Positions 30,621-33,086 of a DNA stretch of 33,086 nucleotides are shown here, one piece after another. The position numbers and the translations under genes were made by a program. The stretch is from assembly GCA_002344975.1 (NCBI GenBank), contig DDUV01000031.1, positions 1-33,086 of the forward strand, written 5' to 3'. Every line of letters begins with the position of its first letter. The stretch's first letter is position 1. The notes beneath the pieces were generated by a model that saw only the letters and a list, made by a program, of their open reading frames with translations, made no database searches and had not been told where the DNA came from. Source of the stretch: Saprospiraceae bacterium UBA2329 (GTDB lineage Bacteria; Bacteroidota; Bacteroidia; Chitinophagales; Saprospiraceae).

Positions 30621-32609
30621 TTACCTTTCAATCACAATCTTCCCTCCTTTACCCCAGGAAATACCTGTGTGCTCCTCGTAGATGTCGCGGTATTTATCGG
30701 CCATGCCGGAGGGTACTTTTTTGCCGTTCACTTTCATGGCATTGGCCGTGAGTTCCAGCTTGTAGCCGCCCGGCTCGGAGATCAGGCCGTCGTTCATCAA
30801 TTCCCGCTCAAAAACGCTGCGGATGGTGCCCTTGCCGCCGCCCAAAAGCCGAATGACTTCGCCGCCGGCCTCCCTCAATTCGCGCCATTCCGGTTTGGAC
30901 GGGTCTATTCTGAACTCAAAACTGCGCTCCATTTCTTGCGCATTTTTGTCCATCTCATGCGCCTGGCGTTCCATATCACGGGCCTGGCGTTCCATGTTGC
31001 GCTCCAATACCCTCATCTGAATTTCCTGCCGTTCCATGCTGCGGCCGTCCATTTCAATTTTGGGCCTCAGCATCTCTTTGCCGTCAGGGCTGAAGATGAC
31101 GATGGTATCGTTTCCTTCAATGATGGTCATTTCTGGCTGGGTGATGCGAGTGCGGGTGATTTTTTTCTCCCCGTTTCCTTCCTCGGTGCTGATGATGGTT
31201 TTGCCGTCGTCGCCTACTGTGACGGTCACATTTTTTTGTCTTTCCACCATCTTGCCTGGTCCATTCCCGTCCATTTCAATGGTAATGGATTTTTGTTTCA
31301 TGCCGGGAACGGGCGGTGCGGGCGGCGGCGGCGGCGTCATGCCGGGTGCAGGCGGTGGAGGAGGGGGCGGTGGTGTTTCGCTCATTTTTTTCTCTACCAT
31401 GCCCTCGTATTTGGCGAGTTCAGACTGCGGGATTTCGCGGTCGTTGAGGCGCAGATAGACGAGTTTGCGGTCTTCGATGCGGGCCTCCATTTTTTCGCCG
31501 TTCTCTACGGTTTTGATGGTGATTTTGCCGGCAGGCAGGCTGTCAATGGCAAAAACGGCGGGCAGTTCGAGCGACTCGGAGGGAGCTGCCATGCTCGTGG
31601 TACGGACCGTGAAAGCCAGTACGGCGGCCAGTAGCAGGCCGGTGACGGTGATTTTTTCCATAATGTCGGATGTTGGTTGAATGGTTGGTTGAAGAATGCG
31701 TTGAATACGGAGCAGCAGCGCTCCTTTTTTTCTGAACAGGGCCATAGCGAGGCGCGGCCCCGGGCGGTTCAATTCCTGTATTTGTACCAATGCTTTGGCA
31801 TATATCAACGAACTGCCGCAAACCTGCACGGCGAGGTCATCGCAACTGTGTTCGCGCTCGCGGCGGATGATGGCCGAGATGTACCACACCGCCGGGTTGA
31901 AATAAAACACCGATTCGATGATGTTTTGCAGCAGGTTCAGCAGGTAGTCGTGGCGGCGGATGTGGGCCAGCTCGTGCGCCAGAATGGCTTCTACCGCCTG
32001 TGGCGTGAGTTGGTTGGCCATGCCCAGAGGTAGTAAAATGACGGGCTTGAGCCAGCCGATGGTAGCGGGAATTTGCAACAGCGCGGTTTCAAGTACTTTT
32101 ACTTTACGGCGCAATCCGAGATGAGCAGCAATGTGCAACGCCCACTGCTGAACGGCCTCCGAAGCGGGCTTTGCATGGCGCAATCTGAGGTTTTGGGCGT
32201 ACAGCCAGCCGGCGCTGAGTCGTGTCAGAAAAAAAGCCAGCCCCAGCCCCCACAAGCCTACCATCTGGTGAAGGTGGGCATCAATCCAAAAAGAAAAACG
32301 CTCCCAAACGTCGGGTGCAGCCATCTCCGCTATTGCTGCCGGAACGGGGGCTTCATTTGCCAATACCTGAGCAATGCCCTCTGTTTCAGGAGTATAATAC
32401 CACCCGAATGTGACGATACCCGCCAGCAGCACCAATGCCAGCGCCGCGTAGGCCAGGGCGTATCGGCGGCGGGCGCTGTACGCGGGTCGGGACTTGAGCG
32501 CGAGCCAGAGCGTAAAGGCTATCGCCGGCGCTTGCCACAGAGAGTGCAGCATCGTCCAGCCGGTAGCATATATGACGTTGTCCGACAAGAAGTTGAGTGT
32601 CATTTCCAT
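30621..32609 (-). CDS. BlaR1-like M56 family membrane metallopeptidase
   Basis: The 662-residue protein has four N-terminal transmembrane helices enclosing the M56 peptidase domain. The zinc motif is HELAHIRRHD (about 210-219), and REREHSCDDLAV (about 245-256) carries the third-ligand region. A further transmembrane helix lies at about 317-333, after which the C-terminal half is extracytoplasmic. It contains a Pro-rich stretch with PPPPPPPPAPG (about 410-437) and a Met/Glu/Arg/Gln heptad-like region (about 525-565, MERQARD MERQAHE MDKNAQE) predicted to form a coiled coil. There is no penicillin-binding sensor domain. With the BlaI gene 10 nt upstream, it should cleave the repressor on an unknown signal. 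Confidence 0.87.
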   Translation of the reverse strand: MEMTLNFLSDNVIYATGWTMLHSLWQAPAIAFTLWLALKSRPAYSARRRYALAYAALALVLLAGIVTFGWYYTPETEGIAQVLANEAPVPAAIAEMAAPDVWERFSFWIDAHLHQMVGLWGLGLAFFLTRLSAGWLYAQNLRLRHAKPASEAVQQWALHIAAHLGLRRKVKVLETALLQIPATIGWLKPVILLPLGMANQLTPQAVEAILAHELAHIRRHDYLLNLLQNIIESVFYFNPAVWYISAIIRREREHSCDDLAVQVCGSSLIYAKALVQIQELNRPGPRLAMALFRKKGALLLRIQRILQPTIQPTSDIMEKITVTGLLLAAVLAFTVRTTSMAAPSESLELPAVFAIDSLPAGKITIKTVENGEKMEARIEDRKLVYLRLNDREIPQSELAKYEGMVEKKMSETPPPPPPPPAPGMTPPPPPAPPVPGMKQKSITIEMDGNGPGKMVERQKNVTVTVGDDGKTIISTEEGNGEKKITRTRITQPEMTIIEGNDTIVIFSPDGKEMLRPKIEMDGRSMERQEIQMRVLERNMERQARDMERQAHEMDKNAQEMERSFEFRIDPSKPEWRELREAGGEVIRLLGGGKGTIRSVFERELMNDGLISEPGGYKLELTANAMKVNGKKVPSGMADKYRDIYEEHTGISWGKGGKIVIER

Positions 32610-32619
32610 TGCGCCTGTT

Positions 32620-33015
32620 TTATTGTGGTGGCTGTTGTTTTTGTTCCATCTGTTCTATCAGAGCCTTGATTTGGTCCAACTCATCACTGCCTGCCTGATG
32701 TTGCCCCAAGGCCTGCATGACCAAGCTCATGGCCGAGCCTCGGAACGCCGTGTCCACAAAGCGACGGAGCAGTTGTTGTTGCACATCGGTTTCGGCAATA
32801 GCAGCTTCGTAGATGTGAGAACGAGCATCGGTATTGCGGCGCACCAAGCCTTTTTCAGACATGATCTGCATGAGTTTCAAGGTGGTGGTATAGCCCGTGT
32901 CGCGGTCGTCGCTCAGGTATTCATGTACCTGTCGTACCGAACTGGGGCCGCTTTGCCACAGCACTTGCAGGATGGCCAACTCTGCGTCGGTAGGCTTGGG
33001 ATGGTCTTTACTCAT
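32620..33015 (-). CDS. BlaI/MecI/CopY family transcriptional repressor
   Basis: The 131-residue protein is a winged-helix repressor. Its N-terminal domain shows KPTDAELAILQVLWQSGPSSV, DTGYTTTLKLMQIMSEKGLV and the wing RRNTDARSHIYEA. The C-terminal dimerisation part includes LRRFVDTAFRGSAMSLVMQAL. Proteolysis by the partner M56 peptidase would relieve repression. The ATG at 33015 is chosen over an earlier in-frame start near 33084, since similarity begins at MSKDHPKPTDAE and the promoter lies between. The stop is followed 10 nt later by the M56 gene. Confidence 0.92.
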   Translation of the reverse strand: MSKDHPKPTDAELAILQVLWQSGPSSVRQVHEYLSDDRDTGYTTTLKLMQIMSEKGLVRRNTDARSHIYEAAIAETDVQQQLLRRFVDTAFRGSAMSLVMQALGQHQAGSDELDQIKALIEQMEQKQQPPQ

Positions 33016-33035
33016 ATCGTTCCTTAGTCGTGGGG

Positions 33036-33068
33036 CAAAAATAAAGTGTTCATTTTTTTTAGGCCAAA
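33036..33068 (-). promoter_or_regulatory. Promoter of the blaI-M56 unit
   Basis: On the minus strand TTTG (33065-33068) and TATTTTTG (33036-33043) are separated by 21 nt, a full Bacteroidota promoter. A possible operator is the split dyad AAGTGT (33044-33049) and ACACTT (33081-33086), the latter cut by the window edge. Confidence 0.65.
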
Positions 33069-33086
33069 GGATTAGATAAGACACTT

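Overview
The window is chromosomal DNA from a member of the Bacteroidota. This rests on a T9SS type A sorting domain protein (7438-7941), a DUF1573 protein, a YtxJ bacilliredoxin, a fused alpha/beta 2-oxoacid dehydrogenase E1, a BlaI/M56 pair, and several promoters matching the Bacteroidota -7 consensus TAnnTTTG. By eye the DNA is moderately GC-rich, which would suit Saprospiria or Chitinophagia better than Bacteroidia or Flavobacteriia, but the class assignment is only a guess. There are no rRNA or tRNA genes, no CRISPR array, no prophage and no recognisable transposase.

Layout. 21-2371 (minus): pyruvate dehydrogenase E1 beta followed by a SucB-type E2, separated by a heptanucleotide repeat array. 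2372-2725: promoter plus a perfect 13-unit heptamer array. 2726-4722 (plus): small lipoprotein, YtxJ, MnmD, and a membrane protein related to the glycine-rich domain family. 4842-7941 (minus): a T9SS-secreted protein and a large fibre-like protein with 46-residue repeats. 8107-14011 (minus): surE, a 103-residue membrane protein and lpxB, then a two-gene exopolysaccharide module (TPR/beta-barrel exporter plus processive GT2), then an orphan lpxB tail. 14200-15171: a PIN toxin-antitoxin pair and an isolated antitoxin-like gene. 15498-22466 (plus): a complete nucleoside catabolic cluster, deoB-udp-deoC-ALDH16-deoD-cdd. 22605-25551 (plus): a large zinc metalloprotease and a zinc-ribbon protein. 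25606-26073 (minus): a DUF1573 protein. 26470-30513 (plus): fused E1 and a membrane-anchored papain-like protease. 30621-33015 (minus): the BlaI/M56 regulatory pair.

How the genes work together. The deo cluster can take deoxynucleosides to free bases, glyceraldehyde-3-phosphate and acetaldehyde. The bifold ALDH16-type dehydrogenase beside deoC is well placed to oxidise the acetaldehyde. Cytidine deaminase feeds uridine or deoxyuridine to the nucleoside phosphorylase.

The most unusual signals are not ordinary genes. First, the exopolysaccharide module lies exactly between the 3' end of lpxB and a second, diverged copy of the last ~35 LpxB codons, as if a cassette had been exchanged at this site. 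Second, several intergenic spaces carry tandem arrays with a strict 7-nt period, in at least three sequence families. Third, two related palindromes with AGTGAAGGGG/CCCCTTCACT arms follow the stop codons of deoB and cdd.
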